NCBI GenBank assembly: GCA_035556735.1
Contig: DATMFF010000003.1
Location: forward strand, 62,001 to 126,000
Source: CANJBX01 sp035556735
GTDB taxonomy: Bacteria > Pseudomonadota > Alphaproteobacteria > Rhizobiales > Xanthobacteraceae
Length of the DNA stretch: 64,000 bases
Direction of reading: 5' to 3'
Notes under the pieces: generated by a model
Told to the model about the DNA's origin: nothing
Database searches by the model: none
The model's input: the letters and a program-made list of their open reading frames with translations, nothing else
Program-made: the position numbers and the translations under genes
Shown: positions 26,573 through 35,490 of the stretch, in pieces
Numbering within the stretch: the first letter of the stretch is position 1
How the letters are laid out: every line of letters starts with the position of its first letter

Positions 26573-28006
26573 ATGACCATTTGGCCCGTCCACGCCCGCA
26601 TCGATGGCCCGATCGTGATGATCGGCTTCGGCTCGATCGGCCGGGGATTCCTGCCGCTGCTCGAGCGCCACTTCGAGTTCGACGCCAGCAAGCTCGTGGT
26701 GATCGATCCGGTCGACACCGACCGCGCGCTGCTCGACGAGCGCAAGGTGCGCTTCCTGCAGCAGGCCATCACCAGGGAGAATCACCGCGAGGTGCTCACG
26801 CCGCTGCTGACCGTGGGGCCGGGGCGCGGCGTGGTGGTCAACTTGTCGGTCGACACGTCGTCGGCGGCGCTGATGGAGCTCTGCAAGGACCTCGATGCGT
26901 TCTACATCGATACGGTGATGGAGCCGTGGCCCGGGTTCTACGCGAATCGCAGCGCGTCGGTGTCGCAGCGCTCGAACTACGCCCTGCGCGAGAGCCTGCT
27001 CGACCTGCGCCGGCGCCGCCCGGGCGGCATCACGGCCGTGAACTGCTGCGGCGCCAACCCCGGCATGGTGTCGTGGTTCGTCAAGCAGGCGCTGCTCGAC
27101 ATCGCCCGCGATCTCAAGATCGACGCGCCGGAGCCGACGACGCGCGAGGAATGGGCGCGGCTGATGCAGCGCGTCGGCGTCAAGGGCATCCACATCGCCG
27201 AGCGCGACACCCAGCGCGCGCGCAACCCGAAGCCGCGCGGCGTGTTCGTCAACACCTGGTCGGTCGAAGGCTTCGTCTCGGAAGGACTGCAGCCGGCCGA
27301 ACTCGGCTGGGGCACGCATGAGAAGCAGCTGCCGGTCAACGGCCACCGGCACGATTTCGGCTGCGGCGCGGCGATCTATCTCATGCAGCCGGGGGCGGGC
27401 ACGCGCGTGCGCTCGTGGACGCCGACGGCGCAGGCCCAGCACGGTTTCCTCGTCACGCACAACGAAGCGATATCGATCGCCGACTACTTCACGGTGCACG
27501 AGAACGGCAAGGCCGCGTACCGGCCGACCTGCCATTATGCCTATCACCCCTGCGACGACGCGGTGCTCTCGCTGCACGAGATGGCGGGCGCGGCGTGGGA
27601 GCGGCAGGACGAGTGGCGCATCCTCGACGAGCACGAGATCGTCGACGGCATCGACGAGCTCGGCGTGCTGCTCTACGGCCACGGCAAGAACGCCTACTGG
27701 TACGGCTCGCAGCTCTCGATCGAGGAGACACGCCAGCTTGCGCCCTACCAGAACGCGACCGGCCTGCAGGTGAGCTCGGCGGTGCTGGCGGGACTCGTCT
27801 GGATGCTGGAGAATCCCGATCGCGGCATCGTCGAGGCCGACGAGATGGACTTCCGGCGCTGCCTCGAGGTGCAGCGGCCCTATCTCGGGCCGGTGATCGG
27901 GCGCTACACCGACTGGACGCCGGTGGCGGGGCGGCCGGGGCTGTTCCCCGAGGACATCGACCACGACGATCCCTGGCAGTTCAAGAACGTGCTGGTGTCG
28001 CACTGA
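26573..28006 (+). CDS. hss: Homospermidine synthase
   Basis: 477 aa, the family's normal length. It makes sym-homospermidine from putrescine (or putrescine plus spermidine) with NAD+ as a prosthetic group. The Rossmann motif is IVMIGFGSIGRGFLPLLERH near the N terminus; further hallmarks are DTVMEPWPGFY, NCCGANPGMVSWFVKQAL, and the C-terminal NPDRGIVEADEMDF. It is the last gene of the operon starting with ornithine decarboxylase. Homospermidine is the characteristic triamine of many rhizobia and relatives. Confidence 0.95.
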   Translation: MTIWPVHARIDGPIVMIGFGSIGRGFLPLLERHFEFDASKLVVIDPVDTDRALLDERKVRFLQQAITRENHREVLTPLLTVGPGRGVVVNLSVDTSSAALMELCKDLDAFYIDTVMEPWPGFYANRSASVSQRSNYALRESLLDLRRRRPGGITAVNCCGANPGMVSWFVKQALLDIARDLKIDAPEPTTREEWARLMQRVGVKGIHIAERDTQRARNPKPRGVFVNTWSVEGFVSEGLQPAELGWGTHEKQLPVNGHRHDFGCGAAIYLMQPGAGTRVRSWTPTAQAQHGFLVTHNEAISIADYFTVHENGKAAYRPTCHYAYHPCDDAVLSLHEMAGAAWERQDEWRILDEHEIVDGIDELGVLLYGHGKNAYWYGSQLSIEETRQLAPYQNATGLQVSSAVLAGLVWMLENPDRGIVEADEMDFRRCLEVQRPYLGPVIGRYTDWTPVAGRPGLFPEDIDHDDPWQFKNVLVSH

Positions 28007-28009
28007 TCC

Positions 28010-28041
28010 GACGCGGTGTTCCCGTCAGGGAAAGCCGCGTC
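28010..28041 (+). terminator. Strong stem-loop after homospermidine synthase gene
   Basis: GACGCGG and CCGCGTC form an outer 7-bp stem; inside it TTCCC-GTCA-GGGAA forms a second 5-bp stem with a tetraloop. It begins 3 bp after the stop codon. There is no U-tract, but the size and position point to the operon end. Confidence 0.65.
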
Positions 28042-28166
28042 GCGACAGGCGATTAGCCGCCTCGCCGTCCTGCGGTGAGGCGTGGCGCCGCACGCGGCTT
28101 GGCCTTTGCGGCGCGATGGCTTATCCCGTGCTTTCCACTGCGGCGGGCAACACGAGGTACCATTAT

Positions 28167-28661
28167 ATGACAACCGCGTTCTCGAGATGGTCGGCGGCCG
28201 CCCTGGTGACCGCCGCATTGGTCTGGCTGCCGCAGGGCGCTCAGGCGCAGGAGAATCCGCTCAAGCGTCTGGCGGGAAGCTGGTCGGGCAACGGGACCAT
28301 CACGATGAACGACGGCACGCGCGAGCGCATCCGCTGCCGCGCCAGCTATCGCAACGATGGGCAGGGCGGGGCCGACACCGATATCGAGCTGCGCTGCGCC
28401 AGCGACAGCTACAAGTTCGAGCTGTCGGCGCAGGTGTCGTACAGCGGCGGCCATATCACCGGGAACTGGAGCGAATCGACGCGCGGCGTCGCCGGCAACA
28501 TCTCCGGGACGGCGAAGCCCGGCCGCATCGACGTGCGCGCCATCGGGCAGACTTTCGCGGCACTGCTCACCATCACCAGCCGCAGCGACAGCCAGTCGGT
28601 TTCGATCCGCTCGCCCGGCAGCACCATGCAGGAAGTCGCGATCACGCTGGCGCGGCGCTAA
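28167..28661 (+). CDS. Secreted conserved hypothetical protein
   Basis: 164 aa. Signal peptide MTTAFSRWSAAALVTAALVWLPQGAQAQ, then NPLKRLAGSWSGNGTITMND, a CRASYRND...LRCASDSYKF strand pair with two Cys that could form a disulphide, and GNISGTAKPGRIDVRAIG. Repeating short polar strands suggest a small periplasmic beta-rich fold. ATG 28167 has GAGG ten bases upstream and is preferred over 28116. I do not recognise a named family; similar proteins occur in Bradyrhizobium relatives. Confidence 0.72.
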   Translation: MTTAFSRWSAAALVTAALVWLPQGAQAQENPLKRLAGSWSGNGTITMNDGTRERIRCRASYRNDGQGGADTDIELRCASDSYKFELSAQVSYSGGHITGNWSESTRGVAGNISGTAKPGRIDVRAIGQTFAALLTITSRSDSQSVSIRSPGSTMQEVAITLARR

Positions 28662-28679
28662 ATCGGGACGCTCTCGGCT

Positions 28680-28712
28680 CGTCATCGCAAGGAGCGAAGC
28701 GACGATGCGAGT
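28680..28712. repeat. Partial copy of the GTCATCGC..AGGAG dispersed repeat
   Basis: CGTCATCGCAAGGAG at 28680-28694 matches the left end of the element near 12586 at 14 of 15 bases, followed by an imperfect return GCGACGATGCGAG. It lies in the gap between two convergent genes. Confidence 0.6.
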
Positions 28713-28810
28713 GCCGGTTTGCCGGGCCGTAGCCAAGCGCATCGCATGCGGCCATTTGCCCACGTCACGTCCGGCGACGACATGCGGGCCTGATCGTTCG
28801 CTCTCGCGCG

Positions 28811-31180
28811 CTATTTGACCATCCGGTGCTCGAAGTGCCGGATGATCTTGCGCAGCGACATCACCGTCGCGGGCAGGATCAGCAGGTCGCCGACGAGCGC
28901 CGCGATCATGGCGAAGGCGCTGAGCCATCCGAACAGGCGCAGCGAGGGCAGGTCCGAGAACACCGTCACCGCCAAACCGCACGCCAGCACGATGGAGGTG
29001 AGGATGAGGGCGGGACCGACCAGCACGGTCGGGCGCTTGACGCCCATCGCAGGGTCTTCGCCCGGCCGGTACTCGAGCCGCAGGCGATTGAGGTAGTGGA
29101 TGGTCGCGCTGATCGCGAGGCCGAACGAGACGGTGAGCGCGACGACGCTCGCGAACTGCAGGCCTTCTCCCATCAGCCACAGCACCGCCCCCGAGATCAG
29201 GATCGGGAACACGCCGGGCATGATGCTGACCAGCATCACGAACAGCGAACGGAAGGCGATGCCGATCAGCGCGGCGACGAAGATGATCTCGATCGTCAGG
29301 GCGCGGTTGAGCTTGCCGATCATGGTGGCGCTGTTGCGCGCCGCGATCGCCGACAGGCCGGTGACCGCGATCTTGTAGCCGTGATGCTTCACGCGCGCCG
29401 CATCGAGCGCCTTGTCGAGCTTCTCGATGACCGGCAGCAGCTCGTTGGCGTCGATGTCGGGAATGCGGCCGGTAACGACCGCCGCGTCCTGCTCGGCGGA
29501 GAGGAACCGGCGGGTGAGGTGCTCGGGCAGAAGGTCGACGTATTCCTTGAGGCTGGCGACGTCGGTCCGGCCGGCCTTCTCCGCCAGCCAGCGGCGCAGG
29601 GTCTCGAGCGACCAGACGTTGCCGACGCCGGCGGCGGTCTCGACGATCGCATGCACGTCGGCAAAGGTCGCGAGCGTCTCGGGCGCATAGAGCGATGCGC
29701 CCTTGGGGAACTCGATCAGCACGTCGACCGGATTGGCGCCGGTCAGCTTGGCGTCGAGCCTGCCGCTGGCGGCGACGGCCTGCTGCTTGTCGGGCACCTG
29801 GTCGGCGAGGCGGTAGCGCGGATCGAGGTTGACGTAGATCAGCGCCAGCGAGGCCACCACCAGCAGGCTGATGACGCTGTAGGTGTAGGGGCGGCGCACC
29901 ATCCGGTCGGCGATCCAGCCGCAGATGCGGCGCAGCGCGTTCACCGCCGCGTCGGAATCCTTGATCTTGGCCGCAAACGCATCCTCGCGGCGCAGCAGCA
30001 GCACGCCGAGCAGCGGCACCAGCGTGAGCACCGCGACGAGCGCGATGGCGGTGGAGATCAGGCCCGCGGCGCCGAACGTGCGGATCAGACTGGAATCGGA
30101 AAAGAGCAGGGCGGTGAAGGAGACGGCGGCGGTGCCGTGCGTGAGCACGCAGGCGGGGCCGACGACCAGGATGGCGTTGCGCAGCGCCTGGACCTTGCGC
30201 TCGCCGTTGAGCAGGCGGTCGCGCGCGGCGAAGGTGAGCTGCATGGTGTCGGAGAAGCTGATCACCATGATGAGCGGCGTCATCACGTTGAGGAACATGT
30301 TGAGCCGGAAGTCGAGCCAGCCCAGCGTGCCGAGCGCCAGCAGGATCGCGATCAGCGGCGGGCCCGCCGCGATGACCATGAACGAGATGCGCCGGAAGAA
30401 CAGGATCGCGATCAGGCACCCGGCGACGAAGCCGATGGCGTTGTAGATCAGCCTGTCGCGCTCGACCGCGTTGCGGATCTCGAGCTGCATGACGGGAACG
30501 CCCGCGAGCTGTCCCTGGAGGTCGGTCGGCGCGAGGTCCTCGGCGACGACCTTGCGGATCTCGTCGATCGTATCGCTCAGGCTGCGGCTCGCCACCACCT
30601 TGGGCTCGAGCGAGAGCACGATGAGCGCGAGCTCGCCGTCCTCCGACAGCAGCTTGCCGCGGATGATCTCGTTGGCCAGAACGCGCTTGACGAGGGCGTC
30701 ATAGGCGGCGCCCTGCGGCAGGTCGGACGGGAACAGCGGGGCGGGAACGCGATCGCCTTCGGGGGGCTGGCGCGCCGAGAACAGCGAGATGATGCCGCGC
30801 GTGCCGTCGATGAGCTGCAGGTCGGTGACGAGATCGCGCAGGCTCATGACGGAATTGCGCGCGAGCAGCGACTTGCCTTCCACCACGACGAGGACGTCGA
30901 ACTCGCTCGAGGGGAAGCGCTTGGTGACTTCCTCGTACTGGCGGAACTCGGCGCTGTCGGACCGGAACAGCTGGCTGAGCGAATCGTCGATCTGGATGCG
31001 GCCGACCCCGAAGGTGGCGCCGATCGTCAGCAGCACCAGGAGGACGGTGGCGATGGCGGGGAACTTGAGCGAGATCAGCCCGAGCCGCTCGATGCCGAAT
31101 GCGATGTGGTGAAGTCCGCGGCGACGCCACGCGTGTCCGCTTTCGGCGTGGAAAGCCGCTTCAATCTTGTTGGAGTCCAA
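28811..31180 (-). CDS. RND/MMPL-family lipid-type exporter
   Basis: 789 aa with about twelve membrane helices in the duplicated RND layout: helix, large periplasmic loop, five helices, then the same again. Each half has a sterol-sensing-domain-like stretch, for example GFVAGCLIAILFFRRISFMVIAAGP and ALTIEIIFVAALIGIAFRSLFVML. It resembles the MMPL group that moves lipids or hopanoids rather than the tripartite drug pumps, and there is no adaptor gene nearby. The only upstream start is TTG 31180, preceded by GGGGG; the N terminus is therefore uncertain. The substrate is unknown. Confidence 0.8.
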   Translation of the reverse strand: MDSNKIEAAFHAESGHAWRRRGLHHIAFGIERLGLISLKFPAIATVLLVLLTIGATFGVGRIQIDDSLSQLFRSDSAEFRQYEEVTKRFPSSEFDVLVVVEGKSLLARNSVMSLRDLVTDLQLIDGTRGIISLFSARQPPEGDRVPAPLFPSDLPQGAAYDALVKRVLANEIIRGKLLSEDGELALIVLSLEPKVVASRSLSDTIDEIRKVVAEDLAPTDLQGQLAGVPVMQLEIRNAVERDRLIYNAIGFVAGCLIAILFFRRISFMVIAAGPPLIAILLALGTLGWLDFRLNMFLNVMTPLIMVISFSDTMQLTFAARDRLLNGERKVQALRNAILVVGPACVLTHGTAAVSFTALLFSDSSLIRTFGAAGLISTAIALVAVLTLVPLLGVLLLRREDAFAAKIKDSDAAVNALRRICGWIADRMVRRPYTYSVISLLVVASLALIYVNLDPRYRLADQVPDKQQAVAASGRLDAKLTGANPVDVLIEFPKGASLYAPETLATFADVHAIVETAAGVGNVWSLETLRRWLAEKAGRTDVASLKEYVDLLPEHLTRRFLSAEQDAAVVTGRIPDIDANELLPVIEKLDKALDAARVKHHGYKIAVTGLSAIAARNSATMIGKLNRALTIEIIFVAALIGIAFRSLFVMLVSIMPGVFPILISGAVLWLMGEGLQFASVVALTVSFGLAISATIHYLNRLRLEYRPGEDPAMGVKRPTVLVGPALILTSIVLACGLAVTVFSDLPSLRLFGWLSAFAMIAALVGDLLILPATVMSLRKIIRHFEHRMVK

Positions 31181-31366
31181 TACATCCCCCCGACTCGCCC
31201 CGACAAAGGAAACCTCTGTTCGCGGTCGTTGGTCAATAAGCGCTCAAGTCGCAGTAACGTCCCCGCAGCAACGCTTCCGCGACGTTGCCGCAACGACAAC
31301 CTGGCAGGCGAATAGGGCGGTTTCGCGCACGATCAATAATTATGCGGCGGCGAACGCTGCCACATT

Positions 31367-32371
31367 TCAGGCCAGGTCGATCACGCCCGCGCTGGCTTGC
31401 TCGGTTCCGAACGCGAGCAATGTTCCCGTTGAGTTCCATGCGAGCGCCGTGACCGGCGTCGAGTCGGGGTGCCGCGCCACTACTTCAGCACCGTCATTGA
31501 TGCGCACGAGCAACACCATGCCGTCCTCGTAGCCCACCGCCGCGATCTCCTGGCGCGGATGGCAGGCCACCACGACGACGCGCGCATCGCGCGGCGCGAG
31601 CAGTTCCGGCTGCTTGCCCATCGGCCCGTCCTTGCTCTGGAACGGCCACAGGATGAGCTGGGTGGAGCCGGACGTGGCGAGCCACTTGCCGTCCGCCGCC
31701 CAGGACAGCGAGCGCACCTTCGCGCTGTAGCCCGACATGCGCATGTGCTTGCCGTCGGCGAGGCGCCAGCCGTGCAGCGTCGCCTCCTGCATCGCGGTGA
31801 CGAGGAAGCGGCCGTCGGGGCTGAACGTGACGTCGAGGTGCGAGCCCTTCCATTCGAGCAGGTCGGGCTTTGCGGCCGCATTGGGGAACCAGAGCGTCGC
31901 ACCGTTGTAGTGCGCGATGGCGAGACGCAGGCCCTTGGGCGCGAAGGCCAGTCCGCCGACCGAGGAGGGGACCTCGTGCATGCGCTCATCGCCGCGCGCC
32001 GTCTTCACGAAAGCCTGCTTGCCCGCCGACCACGCCACCGCGCCGTCGGGACCGAGCGCGAGGTGGTCGATCCAGCGCCGCTTCGCGTCGGTGGCGATCA
32101 CCGTGGTCTCGCCGCTCACGGCCGTGGCGACAACCTTGCCGTCGTCGCCGCCGGTGACGATGCGCGTCGCATCGGCGGCGCTGGCGAGGATGGCGCCGCC
32201 ATGGGCGGCGACGCGCCGCTCGCCGTCCTTGGGCGCGAACAGCAGCGTCTCCTCGCCGAGCGCGAAGACCGGGATGTCGCCGAGGAAGTGCGCGGCCACC
32301 ACCGCCGCGTCGGCGGAGACGGGGCGCGTGCGCGCGACGACGGACGGGGTGTCCTGGGATGTGTCCGCCAT
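31367..32371 (-). CDS. WD40-repeat protein, partner of CobW GTPase
   Basis: 334 aa. It consists of seven or so 40-residue units with the pattern strand-GxDG or SPDG-strand, for example DVTFSPDGRFLVTAM, VRSLSWAADGKWLATSG and VTALAWNSTGTLLAFG, enough for one beta-propeller. There is no signal peptide. It begins 11 bp after the CobW-family gene on the same strand, so the two are co-transcribed. The propeller probably acts as a protein-interaction platform for the metallochaperone; this is inferred from gene order. Confidence 0.82.
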   Translation of the reverse strand: MADTSQDTPSVVARTRPVSADAAVVAAHFLGDIPVFALGEETLLFAPKDGERRVAAHGGAILASAADATRIVTGGDDGKVVATAVSGETTVIATDAKRRWIDHLALGPDGAVAWSAGKQAFVKTARGDERMHEVPSSVGGLAFAPKGLRLAIAHYNGATLWFPNAAAKPDLLEWKGSHLDVTFSPDGRFLVTAMQEATLHGWRLADGKHMRMSGYSAKVRSLSWAADGKWLATSGSTQLILWPFQSKDGPMGKQPELLAPRDARVVVVACHPRQEIAAVGYEDGMVLLVRINDGAEVVARHPDSTPVTALAWNSTGTLLAFGTEQASAGVIDLA

Positions 32372-32382
32372 GCCCGCGGACC

Positions 32383-33432
32383 TTACGCGACGCAGCTTTC
32401 GAAGCCCTGCCTGATCTTCTCCTCAGGCAGCTGGCGGCCGATGAAGACCAGCCGGCTCTCGCGCGCCTCGCCGTCCTTCCACGGGCGCTGATGGTCCCCG
32501 TCGAGGATCATGTGCACGCCCTGCAGCACGAAGCGGTCGGGATCGTCCTTGAAGGCGAGGATGCCCTTGCAGCGCAGGATGCTCGGGCCTTCGGTCGCGA
32601 CCAGCTCCTGCATCCAGGGGAAGAATTTCTCCGGGTTGAGCGGCTTCTCGGACTTGAGCGACAGCGATTGCATGTCCTCGTCGTGGTAGTGCTTGAGGCC
32701 GCCGTGCTCGTGGTGGTGATGATGGCCGTCATGCTCGTGGCCATGATCGTGCTCGTGATCATGGACGTGATCGTGCCCGTGCTCGTCCGCCGCGAGGAAC
32801 TGCGGCTCGATGTCGAGGATGCGGTCAAGGTCGAAGGCGTTGCGGCCGAGCACCTGCTCGAGCGGAATGGCGGCGCGCTGGGTCCGGTGCAGCGTGGCGT
32901 AGGGATTGATGCCGCGGATGCGGGCCTCCACCTCGCGCAGCTCCGGCTCGTTCACGAGGTCGGTCTTGTTGAGGAGGATCACGTCGGCGAAGGCGATCTG
33001 GTTCTTGGCCTCGGGCGCGTCCTTGAGACGGTCCTTGAGCCACTTGGCGTCGGCGACGGTGACCACGGCATCGAGCTTGGCCTTCTGCCCGACGTTGTCG
33101 TCCACGAAGAACGTCTGCGCCACCGGCGCGGGATCGGCGAGGCCGGTCGTCTCCACGATGATGGCGTCGAACTTGCCCTTGCGGCGCATCAGCCCGTCGA
33201 TGATGCGGATGAGGTCGCCGCGCACCGTGCAGCAGACGCAGCCGTTGTTCATCTCGAACACTTCCTCGTCCGCGCCGACCACCAGATCGTTGTCGATGCC
33301 GATCTCGCCGAACTCGTTGACGATCACGGCGAACTTCTTGCCGTGCGGCTCGGACAGGATGCGGTTGAGGAGGGTGGTCTTGCCGGCGCCGAGATAGCCG
33401 GTCAGCACGGTCACGGGGATCTTGTCGGACAT
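32383..33432 (-). CDS. CobW/COG0523 GTP-dependent metallochaperone
   Basis: 349 aa. The Walker A is GYLGAGKT (residues 12-19), the metal motif CVCC at 65-68 inside NGCVCCTV, and the guanine motif NKTD. Near residues 215-245 is a loop full of His/Asp/Glu (HGHDHVHDHEHDHGHEHDGHHHHHEH when joined, in short runs), and a CobW C-terminal domain follows. Members deliver Zn, Co or Fe to target enzymes. It could serve zinc homeostasis with the Zur-linked genes at 13-15 kb, or the Co-type nitrile hydratase at 16 kb. No Zur box is visible in its own upstream region. Confidence 0.92.
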   Translation of the reverse strand: MSDKIPVTVLTGYLGAGKTTLLNRILSEPHGKKFAVIVNEFGEIGIDNDLVVGADEEVFEMNNGCVCCTVRGDLIRIIDGLMRRKGKFDAIIVETTGLADPAPVAQTFFVDDNVGQKAKLDAVVTVADAKWLKDRLKDAPEAKNQIAFADVILLNKTDLVNEPELREVEARIRGINPYATLHRTQRAAIPLEQVLGRNAFDLDRILDIEPQFLAADEHGHDHVHDHEHDHGHEHDGHHHHHEHGGLKHYHDEDMQSLSLKSEKPLNPEKFFPWMQELVATEGPSILRCKGILAFKDDPDRFVLQGVHMILDGDHQRPWKDGEARESRLVFIGRQLPEEKIRQGFESCVA

Positions 33433-33493
33433 GAATGACTCCAGGGGCGCGGGCTACATATAGACATCAGCGAGGGGGCCAAAAAGAGGTAAG

Positions 33494-34075
33494 ATGCGGC
33501 CCATGCCGGCTCCTCTGTCCCCGTTTTCCGGATTCCCCCGTTCCGCGCCGCTGCGCGCCGCCGACGCCATCGACCGGATCACCGCCGCCACCGGGCGCGC
33601 GGCGGCCTGGCTCGCCCTCGCGCTCGTGGCGGTGCAGTTCGCGGTCGTGGTGCTGCGCTACGTGTTCGGCATGGGATCGGTCTGGCTGCAGGAGACGATC
33701 GTCTATGCCCATGCCGCGATGATCCTGCTGGCCGCGGCCTGGACCCTGCAGGCGGGCGGGCACGTGCGCGTGGACATCTTCTATGCCGAGGCCTCGCCGC
33801 GCGCGCGCGCGCTCGTCGACCTCCTGGGCGCGCTGCTGCTGCTGCTGCCGTTCATGCTCGTGCTGCTCGTCGTGGCGCTGCCCTACGTCGGGCGCTCCTG
33901 GAGCATCCTCGAGCGCTCGCGCGAGGCCGGCGGCCTGCCGCTGGTGTTCGCGCTCAAGACGCTGATCCCCGTGTTCGCGCTGTTGCTGGCGCTGCAGGGC
34001 ATCGCGCAGGCGATCCGCGCCGCGGCGGCGCTCAGGGGGCCGGCGGCGCCCGCGCCCGCCGCGGATCGATCCTGA
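33494..34075 (+). CDS. TRAP transporter small membrane subunit (DctQ type)
   Basis: 193 aa with four hydrophobic helices. Family features are the LRYVFGMGSVWLQETIVYAHAAMILLAAA stretch (the WxxE motif between helices 1 and 2) and GGHVRVDIFY. GAGG lies about five bases before ATG 33494. It precedes the large subunit by 2 bp. TRAP importers also need a periplasmic DctP, which is not in the window. Confidence 0.9.
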   Translation: MRPMPAPLSPFSGFPRSAPLRAADAIDRITAATGRAAAWLALALVAVQFAVVVLRYVFGMGSVWLQETIVYAHAAMILLAAAWTLQAGGHVRVDIFYAEASPRARALVDLLGALLLLLPFMLVLLVVALPYVGRSWSILERSREAGGLPLVFALKTLIPVFALLLALQGIAQAIRAAAALRGPAAPAPAADRS

Positions 34076-34077
34076 TC

Positions 34078-35487
34078 ATGCCGCTGCAGGAGGTGCTCGC
34101 GGTCGTCCTCGTCGTCGCCGTCTGCGTCGTGCTGATGGCGGGCTATCCGGTCGCGCTCACCCTCGGCGGCGTGTCGCTCGCCGTTGCGCTCGCCGGCGAT
34201 CTGCTCGGCGTCTTCGACCTGTCGCTGCTGCGCGCGCTGCCGCCGCGCATCTTCGGCGTCGTCACCAACGAGGTGCTGATCGCGATCCCGCTGTTCGTGT
34301 TCATGGGCGTGATGCTGGAGCGCTCGCGCGTCGCCGAGGACCTGCTCGAGACCATGGCGCGCCTGTTCGGCGCGCTCACCGGCGGGCTCGGCATCGCCGT
34401 GCTGTTCGTCGGCGTGCTCCTGGCGGCCGCCAAGGGCATCGTCGGCGCGACGACCGTGACCATGGGGCTGATCGTGCTGCCGACCATGCTGCGTCACGGC
34501 TACGACCCGCGCCTCGCCGCCGGCACGGTGGCGGCGACCGCGACGCTGGCGCAGATCTTCCCGCCCGCGACGGTGCTGGTGCTGCTCGGCGACCAGATGA
34601 GCAACGCCTACCAGGCCGCGCAGCTCGCGCAGGGCACGTTCGCGCCGCAGGCGGTGACGGTGAGCGACCTGTTCGCCGGCGCGCTGGTGCCGGCCTTCGG
34701 CCTCGTCGCGCTCTATCTCGTGTTCCTCATCGCGGTGGCGGCGCTCTGGCCCGCGTCCTCGCCGGCGATCCCGCCGGACCCGGACGCGCCGCGCGGGCTC
34801 GCGCTCGCGCGCCGCCTCGCGGAGGTGATGGTCGCGCCGCTGCTGCTGGTCCTCGCCGTGCTCGGCTCGATTCTCGCCGGCGTCGCGACCCCCTCCGAGT
34901 CGGCCGCGCTCGGCGCCGTCGGCGCCATCCTGCTGGCCGCCCGCCGCGCGGGCGCGAAGGGCGCGTGGGCGCGCGAGGTGCTGGTGCCGGTGCTGCATCG
35001 CACGTGCCAGATCACCAGCATGATCTTCCTGATCCTGATCGGGGCGACGCTGTTCAGCCTCGTATTCCGGGGCCTGGGCGGCGACGACATGGTCGACCGC
35101 GCGCTCACGAACCTGCCCGGCGGCACGGCCGGGGCGGTGCTGACCGTGATGCTGGCCATGTTCCTGCTCGGCTTCGTGATGGACGCCTTCGAGATCATCT
35201 TCGTCGTGGTGCCGATCGTCGCGCCGATCCTCCTCACCATGCCCGGCATCGACCCGGTGTGGCTCGGGGTGATGATGGCGCTCAACCTGCAGACGTCCTA
35301 CATGCATCCCCCGCTCGGGCCGACACTGTTCTACCTGCGCGGCGTTGCCCCGCCGCAGATCACCACCATGCATATTTATGTTGGCATCATCCCCTTCGTG
35401 CTGATCCAATTGGCCGCGCTGGCGCTGCTCTGGTTCGTGCCGGGGCTCGCGACCTGGCTGCCGCACGCGCTTTATGGCGGAGGTTGA
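34078..35487 (+). CDS. TRAP transporter large membrane subunit (DctM type)
   Basis: 469 aa, about twelve helices. Visible DctM signatures are FVFMGVMLERSRVAEDLLETM, GLGIAVLFVGVLLAAAKGIVGATTVTM, LAAGTVAATATLAQIFPP, and LLGFVMDAFEIIFVVVPI. It uses an ion gradient to drive uptake of a carboxylate-like solute. It pairs with the small subunit and is followed 3 bp later by an SDR, which may act on the imported compound. Confidence 0.92.
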   Translation: MPLQEVLAVVLVVAVCVVLMAGYPVALTLGGVSLAVALAGDLLGVFDLSLLRALPPRIFGVVTNEVLIAIPLFVFMGVMLERSRVAEDLLETMARLFGALTGGLGIAVLFVGVLLAAAKGIVGATTVTMGLIVLPTMLRHGYDPRLAAGTVAATATLAQIFPPATVLVLLGDQMSNAYQAAQLAQGTFAPQAVTVSDLFAGALVPAFGLVALYLVFLIAVAALWPASSPAIPPDPDAPRGLALARRLAEVMVAPLLLVLAVLGSILAGVATPSESAALGAVGAILLAARRAGAKGAWAREVLVPVLHRTCQITSMIFLILIGATLFSLVFRGLGGDDMVDRALTNLPGGTAGAVLTVMLAMFLLGFVMDAFEIIFVVVPIVAPILLTMPGIDPVWLGVMMALNLQTSYMHPPLGPTLFYLRGVAPPQITTMHIYVGIIPFVLIQLAALALLWFVPGLATWLPHALYGGG

Positions 35488-35490
35488 GCG

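Noticed and set aside
28826..31315. 829-codon plus-strand frame opposite the RND exporter
   Set aside because: Highly charged, low-complexity translation (repeated DQ/EHD/RR runs) with no motif; the opposite strand has a full RND protein with membrane helices.
33433..33493. AT-richer CTACATATAGACATC near the CobW gene considered as a Zur box
   Set aside because: It is not palindromic and lacks the TGTTA/TAACA arms seen at 12947.
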